From Caenorhabditis elegans (lineage: Eukaryota > Nematoda > Chromadorea > Rhabditida > Rhabditidae): a stretch of 64,000 nt of DNA. The first letter of the stretch is position 1; each line of letters begins with the position of its first letter. The notes under the pieces were generated by a model, which saw only the letters and a list, made by a program, of their open reading frames with translations, searched no databases and was not told where the DNA came from. Where the stretch lies: positions 10,850,001 through 10,914,000 of the forward strand of contig NC_003281.10 in assembly GCF_000002985.6 (NCBI RefSeq), read 5' to 3'. A program made the position numbers and the translations under genes. Shown in pieces: positions 1-11,300 of this stretch.

Positions 1-149
1 AGAATACTTGAAATTCCGGCAAAAAAATTTATTTAAAAAATTAAAATACACAAAAATTGAAATTTTGAGGTTTTCCTGAAAATCAATGATTTTTTTTCCG
101 ATTTTTCCGGAATTTTTCACTGAAAACCAGTAATTTTGCAAATTTTCAG

Positions 150-3100
150 CCCTCGGATCCGCGTCTCCACCCAAATTCACCACTTCAAGCTCCAAAAGCT
201 CAGGAGCCAGCAGCTGCAGAAACCACGAAAAAGCCGTCTCGTCAACCCCACCACACAACTGCAAAACCAAGAACTGAAAATGTAGAAATAAACGGAGAAA
301 AATACCCGAAACTCTCTCCAGACGGAAATCTCATTCCACAACGTCGAATTGTTCATTTGGATTTGAAAGGAGCACCCTATAAACCAGAATTTTTCACTGA
401 ACTCTTCGCATTTTTCAATAGAATTCAAGCGACAGGAATTCTTCTCGAATGGGAAGATATGTTCCCATTTAAAGGCCGGCTCCGCGGAGCAATCAATAAA
501 AATGCCTATTCTATGGAGACCGTTGAGCACATTCTACAAGAAGCCCAAAAGCATCATTTACAAATTATCCCACTTGTTCAGACAATGGGACACTTGGAAT
601 GGATACTGAAACTTGAAGAATTTGCTCATTTGAGAGAGGATACACGATTCCCTCAAGTTATATGCTTTTCCGATGAAAATGCGTGGGAATTGATTAAAGA
701 AATGATTGAGGAAGTTGCAAATGTGCATAAAAAATATGGAATGAGCTATTTTCATATTGGAGCCGATGAGGCTTTTCAGGTAGGGAGAGAAAGGAAAATT
801 TGATTTTTTAAAAATTTTATTTTTCGTCAAAAGGAGTTAGATTTCCAAAAAAATATTGATAAAATCTAAATTTTCGCCGAAAAAAACTTGAAAAACTTTT
901 CGATTTTTACAGAAAAAAACTGAAAAATCTAAAATTCGCATATTAATTTCTTCTAAAATAAGAAAAAATAACCAAAAAAAAAAACAAAAAAATTTGCTTT
1001 TATGAAAAATCGAAAACCTTTTTTTAAATAATAATATTGTTTAATTTATCATGAATTAAATATAAAAATGCTGTTTTAAAAGGCTTAAAATGGGAGAAAA
1101 TAACATTTTTCACAAAATTAAAATTTAAATCTTTAAACAAAAAAATATAGATAAAATCTGAATTTTCCCCAAAAAAATTGGAAAATATTTTCGAAAAATC
1201 AAAAAATCGCAAGAAACACATTAAAAAAATTTCTGATTAAAAAAAAGACAAAGAACCAAAATTTGAAGTTTTTTTCTAATAATAATAATTTTGAATTTAT
1301 CATAAATTGAATATAAAAATGCTGTTATAAAAGACTTAAAATGGGAGAAAATAACATCTTTAACAAAATTAAAGTTAAAAAAAATTAAATTAAATTAAAC
1401 CTTTAATTTATTATAATTTTATCTTTTATCCAATGAAATTTATTCTGAAAATTAAAAAAAAAGGACAGATTTGAAAATTTTAATGCAAATTCTTCAAAAT
1501 GTTTTCAAAAAAAAATCGAAAAGCTGAAAAGTCGAAGATTCAATTTTTATCACATTCTAATAAACTTTTTTTTTTTGAATTTATCATAGAGTAAATATAA
1601 AAGTTCTGAAATTTGAGACTAAAAATAAAAGAAAAAACATTTTCCACAAAATTCTAGGAAATGTTTTCGATTTTCGAAAACAAAAATGTATTAAAAAATC
1701 CTGAATTTTTTTCAGATCGGAATCTGCAATGCTAGCATCACTCAAATAAAAAAAGAATTCACCCGTGAACGTCTAATGCTTTGGCATATTGCTCGAACTG
1801 CACGCTTCGTAAAAGAAAAGTATCCAGAAACTCAAGTTCTAGCGTGGCATGATATGTTGGCAAGTGCAATGGAATCAGATATTGAAGATTATAAGCTCAC
1901 GGAGCTATTGCAACCAGTTTTATGGAATTATGCAGAAGATCTTGATATCTACCTTCCCCGTTCAACATGGATGATTCTTCGGAATTTCCGAAATGTTTGG
2001 GGAAGTTCTGCATGGAAAGGAGCTGATGGACCGGCGAGATATTCGACGAATGCCAATCATTATTTGAAGAATCATGAATCTTGGATTAAGCAGTTTACAA
2101 TGGTTTATAAGGATTTTGAAGTTGTTGAGGTATAAGAAATCGTTGGAAAATTCATTTTTAAAATTGAAATTGGACTTAAAAAACGAGTTTAGGATGATTT
2201 TTCTTCGAATTTTGAGTACATATTTATTAAATTTTAGTTTTTTTTTTGAAACTTGAAATTTTTGAGAACCGAAATTTGTAAATTGCATAAGATAATTTCT
2301 CCAGAATTAGTAGAATAATTATGATTTTTATTAAATATTAAACATCGTTTTTTTTAAAATGAAATTTGAATTTTTTCTCAAAATCCGGATTTCTTTATAG
2401 AATGAAAAGTACTAGTTTAAAATTTTCAGATTTGAATGGAAAATATTAAAATATTGATTTTTTTTTTCAAAATAAATTTCAACATCGAAAATTTAGTTAA
2501 ACATTTTAAAACCGTAAAAGTTTTACACGCTTAGGCTTTAAAATGATGAAAAAAATGGAAAAAAAAGTAAAAAATGATAGTTTTCTAATCCTAAAAAAAT
2601 TATGTTACCATTTCAAATAGTAATAATTTTCGATTTTTTCGATGTTTTTCTAGGAAAAATAGCTAATTTTAGCTAATTTTAGAAAATCGAATTATCGAAA
2701 AAAAAAAACGAAAACTTCTCAAATTGCAGGGTCTAATAATGGCTGGTTGGTCCCGGTACGATCATTTCGCCGTACTTGCCGAAACAATTCCCGTAGCCCT
2801 TCCGACACTTGCAATGAGTATGGAAACAATGATTGAAGGACGTCCACTTGCTGGAAATTATCCTGTAACTTCGGAACTTTTACAATGTACACCACCTCTT
2901 GATTTGGGATTTACTGCCACTGGATGCAAATTTCCGGGGAATCGAATCTATGAATTGATTAATGAAATGTATCAAAAACAAATGCAATTGAGAACATATC
3001 GACTGGATGATTATGAGCTTAATGGATGGTTATCCAGAGTTGCTGATGATTATTCCGTTTCTAGTCATTGGTATATTGATGTAAGTTTTATAGATATGGT

Positions 3101-4269
3101 GTATAAAAATTAATGAAATTTGATTTGAAAACTGGAAATTTTTTTTAAAAATGTGAAAATTGAAAAAAAAAAATTTCTCGATGAGCATTTTTTTTATTTG
3201 ATTTATTTTAGATTTTTTTTCTGAAAATTGATTGAAAAATTAAAATTTCGTACGAAAACTTCACCAAATTTAAATTTAAAAAAGCATTTTGAAGAAATTC
3301 CAATTGTTCCACTTTTCGAAAAAAAATTTAAAAAAATGTTTAATTTGCTCTCAAAAATTTTGTTTTTCTTGAAAACTGGACAAATCAACAAAAAAATTCT
3401 ACAAGAAATCTGAAAACTGGAAAAAATATTTTTTTTTCAATAATTTGATTTCATTAATTTGATTTCCGAAAAAAAATACAGAAAATGCAATTATCGATAA
3501 AAAATTATTTTTCCTTTTTTAGATGTTTTTTTTCGTATAATATGTTTTAAAGATTTTTTTTCATTTTTCAAGAAATCTGAAAACTAAAAAAAAACATTTT
3601 TTAAAAGAAAATTTCAAAAAAAAATTATTTCAATATTTTTTCGTCCTTTGGATTAAATTTTTTAATTGAAAAAAAAATTTGGTAAAGGGTTCTTATGGAA
3701 TTTTGAAAATTCTAAATCCAGCTTTTTTGAAATTGAGAAAAAAATATTTTCATAAATTTTTAATTTTGTCAAAATAGCTATGAAAAATTCAAATTTTACG
3801 AGAAAATCTTTCATAATTTAATTATTAAAAAAATTTTTTTTGAATCCTAAACAAAAAGAGTAAAAAATTCAAAACTTTTTACAGAAAAAAATTTTTATAA
3901 GCGAAAAAGTCACATTTTTGAAAAAAAAAATCATTATTTCTAGTAATGATTTTTCCTGAAATTTCGAAAAAGTCTTTTTAGAAATCCACTGAAATATCCA
4001 AATAATTTAAATAATTTTTTTTGCAGAAAATCGAGAATATGATCGAAATGCACGCTACTCCACTGGAACAATTAGCCGACGATCTCCGCTTCGAAATGGA
4101 GAGAATCTTTTTCAAGGACACTGTCGATGAGTTCATATTCACATATTTAGGCGAAGATCTTGAATGGTTCAATAGGAAACGTGAGACAATTCGCAAAGTT
4201 TCAACGTCACAAACATTCCCGAAACGACCGTTTATTGAATCGGCGAAAAGCGAAAAAACTTGTACATAG
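150..4269 (+). CDS. hex-3: GH20 hexosaminidase (HEXD-like), 3' part
   Basis: This is the 3' portion of a glycoside hydrolase family 20 beta-N-acetylhexosaminidase of the HEXD type, which removes terminal GalNAc/GlcNAc from glycans. Four exons are visible: 150-779, 1716-2129, 2730-3080 and 4027-4269 (stop TAG). All are in phase 0, giving 545 residues. Upstream exon(s) lie outside the window, so the N terminus and any membrane anchor cannot be seen. The first visible exon opens with a Pro/Ala/Lys/Thr-rich linker and then enters the barrel at VHLDLKGAPY. The family's catalytic Asp-Glu pair is in HIGADEAF (codons 765-770). Later motifs (LAWHDM, PVLWNYAED, MAGWSRYDH) match barrel strands that line the active site. 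Of the worm GH20 genes I assign it to hex-3 because cey-4 and oxi-1 lie next to it. The enzyme class is firm and the paralogue number less so. Confidence 0.9.
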
Positions 4270-5029
4270 ACGAATTGCGCATTTTTCCAAAAAATTTATT
4301 AGCATTTTAATTGTGCTTAAAATGTGCTAAAATCCCTCAAAAATCATGGTTTTAATTTTATTTTGAAATTTGCCATTAAATGGGCGTGTTAAGCCCCGTC
4401 CGACAAAAAGTTTTTTTTAATTTTTCAGAATTTAAAAGAGCTCCCGATTCGGGAAATTTTGAAAAAAAACATAAAAATTTTGAATTTAGGGGCGTGGCTT
4501 GTTGGACTCCGCCCATAAAATGGCTTCATGATTTTTTTGGTTATTTTTGCACATTTTGGCACGTTTTACGTAACATTTTTCTCATCTAAAATATTGATTT
4601 TTTATTTCAATTTTTTCCAATTTTAAGCATAATTTAAGCGGGATATTTTTTGCCGCTCTCGCCACTAATGTAGATAGACTACAAACTATAATTTCTCCGT
4701 CTCTCTCTCTTTGTTCATAATTTGTCGTTTCTCCTTGAGTTTTCCGGGTTTTTCATCCATTTTTGGTGCTTTTTTCTTGTTTTTTAAAAAATACTAGTTT
4801 TATTGTAAGTAGGCGAGATTTAGAGTGTTGCGGTTTTGGGAAATTTTTGGGATATTTTTTTTGGATTTTTGTGGGGAGAATAGCTGTTTCGCTAGGATTT
4901 TTTCTGGATTTTTTCTAGATTTTTTAACTGAAAATTCGCATTTTCGAAAAAGAAATTATTTAGAATTGGATGTTTTTTCCAAAATTATAGTAAACAGAAA
5001 ACTAACTAATAATTTAAAAAACGCATTAA

Positions 5030-5555
5030 AATCGGCAAATTGCCGGAATTGAAAGATTCCGGCAAACCGGCAATTTGCCGAATTTGCCGGAAATTTTCGG
5101 CAAATTGTGTTTTGCACATTTTTTTTTGGAAAAAAAGCACAGTTTTAAGTGTTTCCGTCTTATAACAATCCCTCTAAAAATTCCGGCAAATTGATGTTCG
5201 GCAAACGGCAACTTGCCGAAATTGAAAATTTCCTGCAAGTTAGCAAACCGGCAATTTTCCGAAAATTAAAATTTCCGACAAATCGGCAATTTGTCAGAAT
5301 TGAAAATTTCCGGCAAATTGGTAACTTGTCAGAATTTAAAGTTTCCGGCAAACCGACGAATTGCCGGAATTGAAAGTTTCCGGCAAATTGCAATTTGCCG
5401 ATAATTCAAATTTCCGCCAAATCGGCAATTTGCAAGAATTGAAAAATTTCCGGCAAATCGGCAATTTTCCGAAAATTAAATTTTCCGGTAAACCGGCAAT
5501 TTGCCAGAATTGAAAATTTCCGGCAAATCGGTAATTTGCCGAATTGCCGTCCATC
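5030..5555. repeat. TTGCCG-rich inverted repeat block
   Basis: There are about a dozen degenerate units of roughly 30-60 bp built on the self-complementary pairing of CGGCAA and TTGCCG, separated by AATTGAAAATTTC-type spacers. The stretch at about 5137-5190 (AAGTGTTTCCGTCTTATA followed by CCCTCTAAAAATTCCGGC) recurs near 54860, 57270, 60245 (reverse) and 63050. This marks the block as a degraded copy of one dispersed non-autonomous element. The right end reads GCCGTCCATCCCTAA, a decayed form of the GCCGCCCACCCCTG terminus seen elsewhere in the window. Confidence 0.8.
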
Positions 5556-5569
5556 CCTAACTCCACCTT

Positions 5570-5835
5570 TAATTTAAATAAAATGGAGCAACAGGAGCTG
5601 CGGGCTCTTTGTCTCTCTCTCATTTCCGGTGTGTACCTCTCCTGCTTCTCCCAAAGTCGAGCAGTGAGTGAGAGATGGAGAGATATCAGAGAAGCAGAGA
5701 ATGTCTCAGTTGTATTGGTGTCCACAGCAGAAGCTCCAGGCTTCTTCTCCCCGGCAGTTCTTCGTCCCATTATATCCCACCACCACCGCTCTGCTCCCTT
5801 CTCTTCCCTCTCTTCTTCTTGTTCCCTATGGGAAA
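5570..5835 (+). promoter_or_regulatory. candidate promoter block upstream of TMIE-like gene
   Basis: This is a block of normal base composition, with CT-rich and CCACCACC tracts, in an otherwise A/T homopolymer-rich spacer. It ends about 1 kb upstream of the TMIE-like start codon. It has open frames on both strands, but none shows worm splice structure, domains or codon bias. A compositionally distinct CT-rich block upstream of a gene is typical of worm promoters, so I read it as regulatory by inference only. Confidence 0.35.
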
Positions 5836-6826
5836 TCTCGAACTTTTAACACAAAATTTATATATTTTCTCGTGTTTGTTCCTGTTTCATACTTTAAAAT
5901 GAATAAATTTAAGTTTTTGAAATTTTGGAAAAAATTGAAAAATTGTGGATTTTTTAGATTAAAAAAAAAGTTTTTTCAAATTTTTTTAAACTGAAAAATT
6001 TGAATATTAGTGGATTGGATTTTGCAAAATAAAAATCAAACTTTTCGAATTTAAATGAAAAATTGTGTATTGTTTTCGGAAAAAAAACAAAAAAGTTTCT
6101 TTTTTATTTGGAATTTACTGAAATAAATTGAAAAAAAAACAATTTTTCAGAGAAATTCGAAAAAATTTAAAAATTCAATTTTTTTTTGTTGAAAAATTGC
6201 GAATTTTTTTTAAAAAAAAGCGAAAAAAAGTGAAAATAGGACGTTTTTTCATTTGGAATTTACTGAAGAAATTGAAAAAAAAAAATTTTCAGAGAAATTC
6301 GAAAACGTTTGAAATTTGGTTTTTATTTTGTTGGAAAAATTTCGATTTTTCTGAAAAAAAAAACAATTTTTTCGAAAATTTTGAAAAAATTTATCGATAA
6401 AAAATATTGAAAAATGGTGAAGCAAAAATGTGTAGACTAGTGGATTTCTAATCATTTTTAGAGTTTTTTTGCTGAAAAATTGAGAAGATTAAATCATTAT
6501 TTCCTAAAATTGCTTGAAAATCCAAAAAGTTTTTGCTTGAAAATCCAAAAAAAATTTTTAGGGTAAAAATTCAAAAAAAAATTGAAAAAATCAAGAAATT
6601 ACATTTTTAAAAAACAGTTTTGAATTAAAAATTCCCCTAAATTTTTAATATTTTTCACTTAAAAAATCCTTTCCAATTTCCGGCAAATTTCCAAGTCTTA
6701 AAAAAGTCGTAAAACCTGCTCCGCCTCAATTCACAATTTTCACTTCAATTTCCGTGGCGACTTCCGATTCTTCAGATTCTTTTCTCACATTTTCTTCATT
6801 TTTCGGTGAAGACGAAAAACTAGGTA

Positions 6827-8102
6827 ATGCCGTCTGGAAATGAAGAAATCAATCATTTATCGGCACTTGATCAATTTGTGGCTCCCGGCTTACGATTATG
6901 GATGCTCATTGCACTTGTTGGAGGAGTTTTGCTCATTATGAGTGAGTTTTGAGTCATGTTTCGAGTTCCACGGGAGTAGGGTGTGCGTGGTGACTCCAAA
7001 ACTTGAAGTTTCTAGTTCTACGGGAGTTGGGTTTCCATGGTGACTTCAAAAACTTCAAGTTTTCACTTCTACGGGAGTAGGATTCCACCGAGAGACATCC
7101 TGGTGACTCCCGTTGAAACTTCGAGTTTTCGGTTCCAAGGAATTGACCATTCCCTGAAGTTGCAGTGACTCAGTTAAGGAAAATCCTCTTCCGTAGACAC
7201 AGAAACGTGGAATTTCTCTCCCCAGTCACCACAACATCCGAGGAAACCCACAGTTCCGTAGACCCAAAAACCCCAATTTTTTTCCATTTTCCAGTTGTCA
7301 TCGTGTGCTGCTTCATGAGAATCCGAATTCCACGTACAAAACGACAAATCGATCTGATTGCTGCGAAACGAAAATTGAGAAAAAGCACCAAAAATTCGGC
7401 AGAAGCCAATGCTCACAGTGAGTTTTTTTTGAGCTTAAAAGCGAGGTTGTCACTGAAAATTCGAATTCCCGCCGCCGCCCCAGTCACTACAAATCCGGTG
7501 GAAATTAATGTTCTGCAGATTCCAACTCTGTGAAAGAAGGAGGAGTTTTTAGTTTCCGCGATTTCGGTTCTGCGGAATAACACTTCCCCCCGAACCGTGG
7601 TGTCTCCAGGCGGGAATTCAAATTTTTCAGTGAAATTATCGATTTTTCAAGCAATTTTCAGTAGAAACTGCAAATTTCTAAAAATTTTCCTCTCAAATTC
7701 TGAGTATAACGCTCCGCCCACTTTCCCGTGAATTCGGATCTGCGGAATAAGATTTCCCTTTGAACCGTGGTGTCAACCGGCGGTAATATGAAATTTTTGG
7801 TGAAATTTTGGTGAAAAATCTCAAATAATCCAAAGACTAAATTTTATTATATCCCGCTCGTATTCCCGTAGATTTGGTTCTACGAAATTGATCATTCCGT
7901 GGTGTCTCCCGGCGGGAACTCAAATTTTTGGGGTGAAATTTTTTGAATTTTCTCAATTTTTCGCCAAAAATCATGTTTTTTTCCAGACGACGAACGTGCT
8001 CAGGCAATCGTGATGAACTCAATGCCTTCTGGAGGTGGTGGAGGTGCTCCGAGCACAAGCAGCTCACGTCATACTGGCTCACGTATTCAATCTCAAGTTT
8101 AA
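6827..8102 (+). CDS. tmie-1: TMIE-like single-pass membrane protein
   Basis: The gene has three exons: 6827-6941, 7295-7417 and 7987-8102. The phases close to a 117-residue protein. An N-terminal segment of about 22 residues precedes a transmembrane helix (residues about 23-46, LRLWMLIALVGGVLLIM running into IVIVCCF). Directly after it comes RIRIPRTKRQIDLIAAKRK, the hallmark juxtamembrane amphipathic stretch of vertebrate TMIE, where the CCF...RIPRTK context is conserved. TMIE is an essential subunit of the TMC-1/2 mechanotransduction channel complex, and the worm orthologue co-purifies with TMC-1. The C terminus is Gly/Ser-rich (SGGGGGAPSTSSS) and low complexity. No signal peptide is evident before the helix. 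The symbol follows current worm usage as I remember it; the family call rests on the RIPRTK motif and the length. Confidence 0.85.
6962..7920 (+). repeat. two short tandem repeat families inside TMIE-like introns
   Basis: Intron 1 carries three about 50-bp units beginning TTCYACGGGAGTWGG (6965, 7015, 7067), each followed by a TGGTGACTYC segment. Intron 2 carries three diverged units of the form TCTGCGGAATAA...GAACCGTGGTGTC...GGCGGGAA (about 7567, 7736 and 7872). The two families share the sense of a GTGGTGWCTCC core. They do not overlap the exons and I see no open frame through them. Confidence 0.7.
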
Positions 8103-8312
8103 ATTGATGAAATTGATGATTTAAACCTTTTTTTTGGATCTTTTTGTAAATAAATTGAATTTTTAATATGAAAACATTTGCTTTTTTGCCGTATTTTTTA
8201 TTATTATTACTTCGGTAAAATTTTCCGATTTTCTAATACTCGATAGACAATTTTGCAACGTGGTTAGATGCGGGTTTTTTTAGTATGAAATTACGAAGAT
8301 AATCAATCAATA
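8103..8312 (+). promoter_or_regulatory. short spacer, possible operon junction with SL acceptor
   Basis: Only 210 bp separate the TMIE-like stop codon from the oxi-1 start on the same strand. The spacer contains GTAAATAAATTG (polyadenylation-like AATAAA, about 8148) and then T-rich DNA. A good splice acceptor, GGTTTTTTTAG, ends at 8283, with no donor upstream in the spacer. The resulting 29-nt leader would carry a six-codon upstream frame (ATG at 8285). The arrangement suits trans-splicing, possibly SL2 within an operon. Confidence 0.45.
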
Positions 8313-11300
8313 ATGGATAATATTCTACGAACTCTTCAAAAGAATGCGAGAGAGCGTGAAGAGGAGGAGACGCAGAGACGACGAATCGAATTGGCTCACA
8401 AGTTGGAGCCATATTTAATAGGATATTTGACACGGAAAAAATTTCACGGGAAGATTAAGTTAGTATATATTGGTGGTTTTTTTTTTGCGGCAAAAAATCG
8501 AAATTTTAAAACTAAAAATTATGGCAAAAATTGAAAAAAAAAGAAGCAATAAATTTCGCGACTCAAAAAAAAAGTCAGAAAATGTGATTTTTTTAAATTA
8601 AAATTAAACTGTTAGAGGCTACATTTTTGAAAAACATTCATCTGCTGATTAAATATAATTGCTAAAAAAAACGAAGTTTTGAATATGTTAACGATTTTTC
8701 GTCAACCGGCAAGGGAATTTCAAAATTTCAAAAATCGATAATAATTTTTGGCCGATTTTTCTCTATTCGACAACTGTAATTTTGGAAATTTTCAATTTTT
8801 ATGAGCACGGCCGGCAAAAAAAACGCCAAAATATATAAAAATTAAATCAAATTTTCTACAGTTTTTGGAATTAAAAAAGAAGTGTTTTCGAGGAAAAAAT
8901 TCTAGATTTTCTTGCTTAAATTAGCCGGAATGAATTTTTTAATTCAAAATACTTATTTCATAGAAAATAATATTTTGGAGCCAACATCTAATTTTTTCCA
9001 ATTTTTTTCCTCATTTTCTTTTGTGATATTTCTGAATTTGAAACTATTTTTAATTTTTCGAATAAAAAAAAGAAAATCAAAAATTATTGTTTTGAAATTA
9101 GCATTTTTCAGAACATTCCGGCCGACATTCTTTAACGATTTCAATGATTTGGAAAAGAGCAACAAGACGCTTCTGCCAGTTGCTCAAATGCTCGTAAAAG
9201 TTCCAAGAGTTATTGAAAATTCGAGAGAAAACAAGGATATACAGGTTTCTTGAATTTTTTTTTTTTAATTAAGATTATTTTTATCGAAAAACCATGAAAA
9301 ATCGATAAAAACTACTCGAAATATGATTTTGATTTTTTTTTTGAAAAAAATTAGTAAATATTTTTTTTAACACAAAAAATATCATTAAAAAATTTTTTAA
9401 AGTTAAATATTATGAATTATCGATTTTTTAGGAAAAATACATAAAGTTCCGGTTGACGAAAAATCGGCTTCCCGATTTAATCAAAAAACGTTTTTTCAAT
9501 TTATTTAATTTAAAAAATTAATTTTTTTGTTCTTAAGCTAACATTCAATGATTTTTATGTTGAAAAAAATTCAATAAATTATTGATTTTTTTAAAATTAT
9601 GTTTAATTGTTTTAAAAAAACCGATAAATTATTTTTTTAAAAACTATTTATGAAAACATTTTTTACCGTATTTTGGTTTTTGTGGACAAAAATCGCAAAA
9701 TTCTGCTCCAAAATTATAGTTTTTCAATTTGATTTTTTAAATTTCAGATGCTATGTAACATTTGCCGTCACTTGATAATCTCAATAGACTCACCATCAAA
9801 AGAAATCAGCTTCGTCGCTGCATTTCTGAATAAGGATACAATAAAAGAAGCGACTTCCCTAATAACTTCGATTTTCTCTCAAATTCCTCAAATTCTGTGC
9901 TCAATTAATGGAGAACGGGCGGCTGAGCTGAAGCAGTGGCAATGTTTGATTCATTTTGTAATTGTATTCTCATCGAGTTCGAATTGGCTTCTTGTTAGGA
10001 ATGCTCCACAAGTTCAGACTGTGCTTAATGGGCTTTGTGTCAAAATGATGAGCTTGTTCTATGAGCCAAAGGGATATGAGCAGATGGCGGTGAGAAATTT
10101 GAAAATTTATTGAAATTTGAAAAAAAAATTGCAAAAAAAAAAATTATGAAAAAATTTTTTTTTCAATATTTCCAACATTGTTTAATTCATAAAAATTCAG
10201 AGCAATCTTTTTTAAGTTTTCGAATTTTCGCAATTTTTAAAGGAAAAATTGCATGCAAATTTATTTTATTAAATTTCAGAAAATTTTGAAAAAATTATAA
10301 AATTTTCAAAAAAATATCGCAAAGATTTGAGAAATTCCTCTGAATTTTTATGAATTGAAAATATTTTGAAAATATAGAAAAATATTTCCAAAAAACTTTT
10401 TTTAGGTGTATTCAAGAAAATTTTGAAAAATACAAAAAAACCATTATTTTTTCGCGAATAAAATTTTTTTAAAAATCCAAAAACTTTGTATATATATATA
10501 TATATACTATATATATATTGCCCGAAATTCTGTTTATTCAGCAAATTCCATAAAAATCGATAAATTATTAAACTCTCTCAAAATCTTCGAAAATCGATTA
10601 TCTATCGATTTTTCTATAAATATTTAATTCCAGACCTCCCTATTTGTCTCCGTAAACGGCCACAAACCACTAATCAACGTGGAAACAGTCAATGCACAAT
10701 TCTCAATTCTCTGTAAACCTCTGAAAACCGAAAATCCGGAGCTTTTCTCAATTTTTGTGCTCAAAGTGCTCACGTGTCCGGCTCTCCTGGTCCATCTCAA
10801 CGCCCAACACGTGGAATTGTTGAAAACCACGAAAATTTTCGAAAAAACGTTGCACTGGCTTCGCGCCAACGCCGAGGAGATCGAAACCGGCATGGACGTG
10901 CGATTATTGATTAATTTGTTGGCTAATTTGGTGCATTTCGCCTATATTAATGATAAGACACTGGAGTCAAAGCTTTATGAGTGGACGTGGGCTGTTGGAG
11001 TGTCACTTTCTAGGTGATTGATCGAAAAATCGATAATTTTTTCAAAAAAAAATTTTCAACATAAAAATCGATTTTTCCTAAATATTGTTTCAAGTAGAAT
11101 AATTTATTTTTCGGAAACTCGATCAAATTTTATTAAAGCCTTTTTTTAATTAAAAAAAAACTTAAAAATTAATTTAATTTTAAAAAATAAAATTTTAAAA
11201 AATTCTAATTGATTTTTCCAACAGTTATCGATTTTCTGAACTTCATTTTTCTGTTGAAATTTTTCGGAAAAATCAATAATTGAATTTAAATTTATTGATT

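Larger units (their letters stand above)
4270..6826. other. intergenic region hex-3 / TMIE-like gene
   Basis: This spacer holds the hex-3 3' end, a TTGCCG repeat block (5030-5555), a CT-rich less AT-biased block (5570-5835) and then low-complexity A/T runs to the next start codon. A short CT run lies at about 4700-4720. I found no open frame here that behaves like a gene. Confidence 0.7.

Noticed and set aside
5336..5849. Overlapping frames of 100-144 codons on both strands upstream of the TMIE-like gene
   Set aside because: Half of the minus frame is TTGCCG repeat. The rest has no domain, no splice structure and no start context, and overlaps a CT-rich block.
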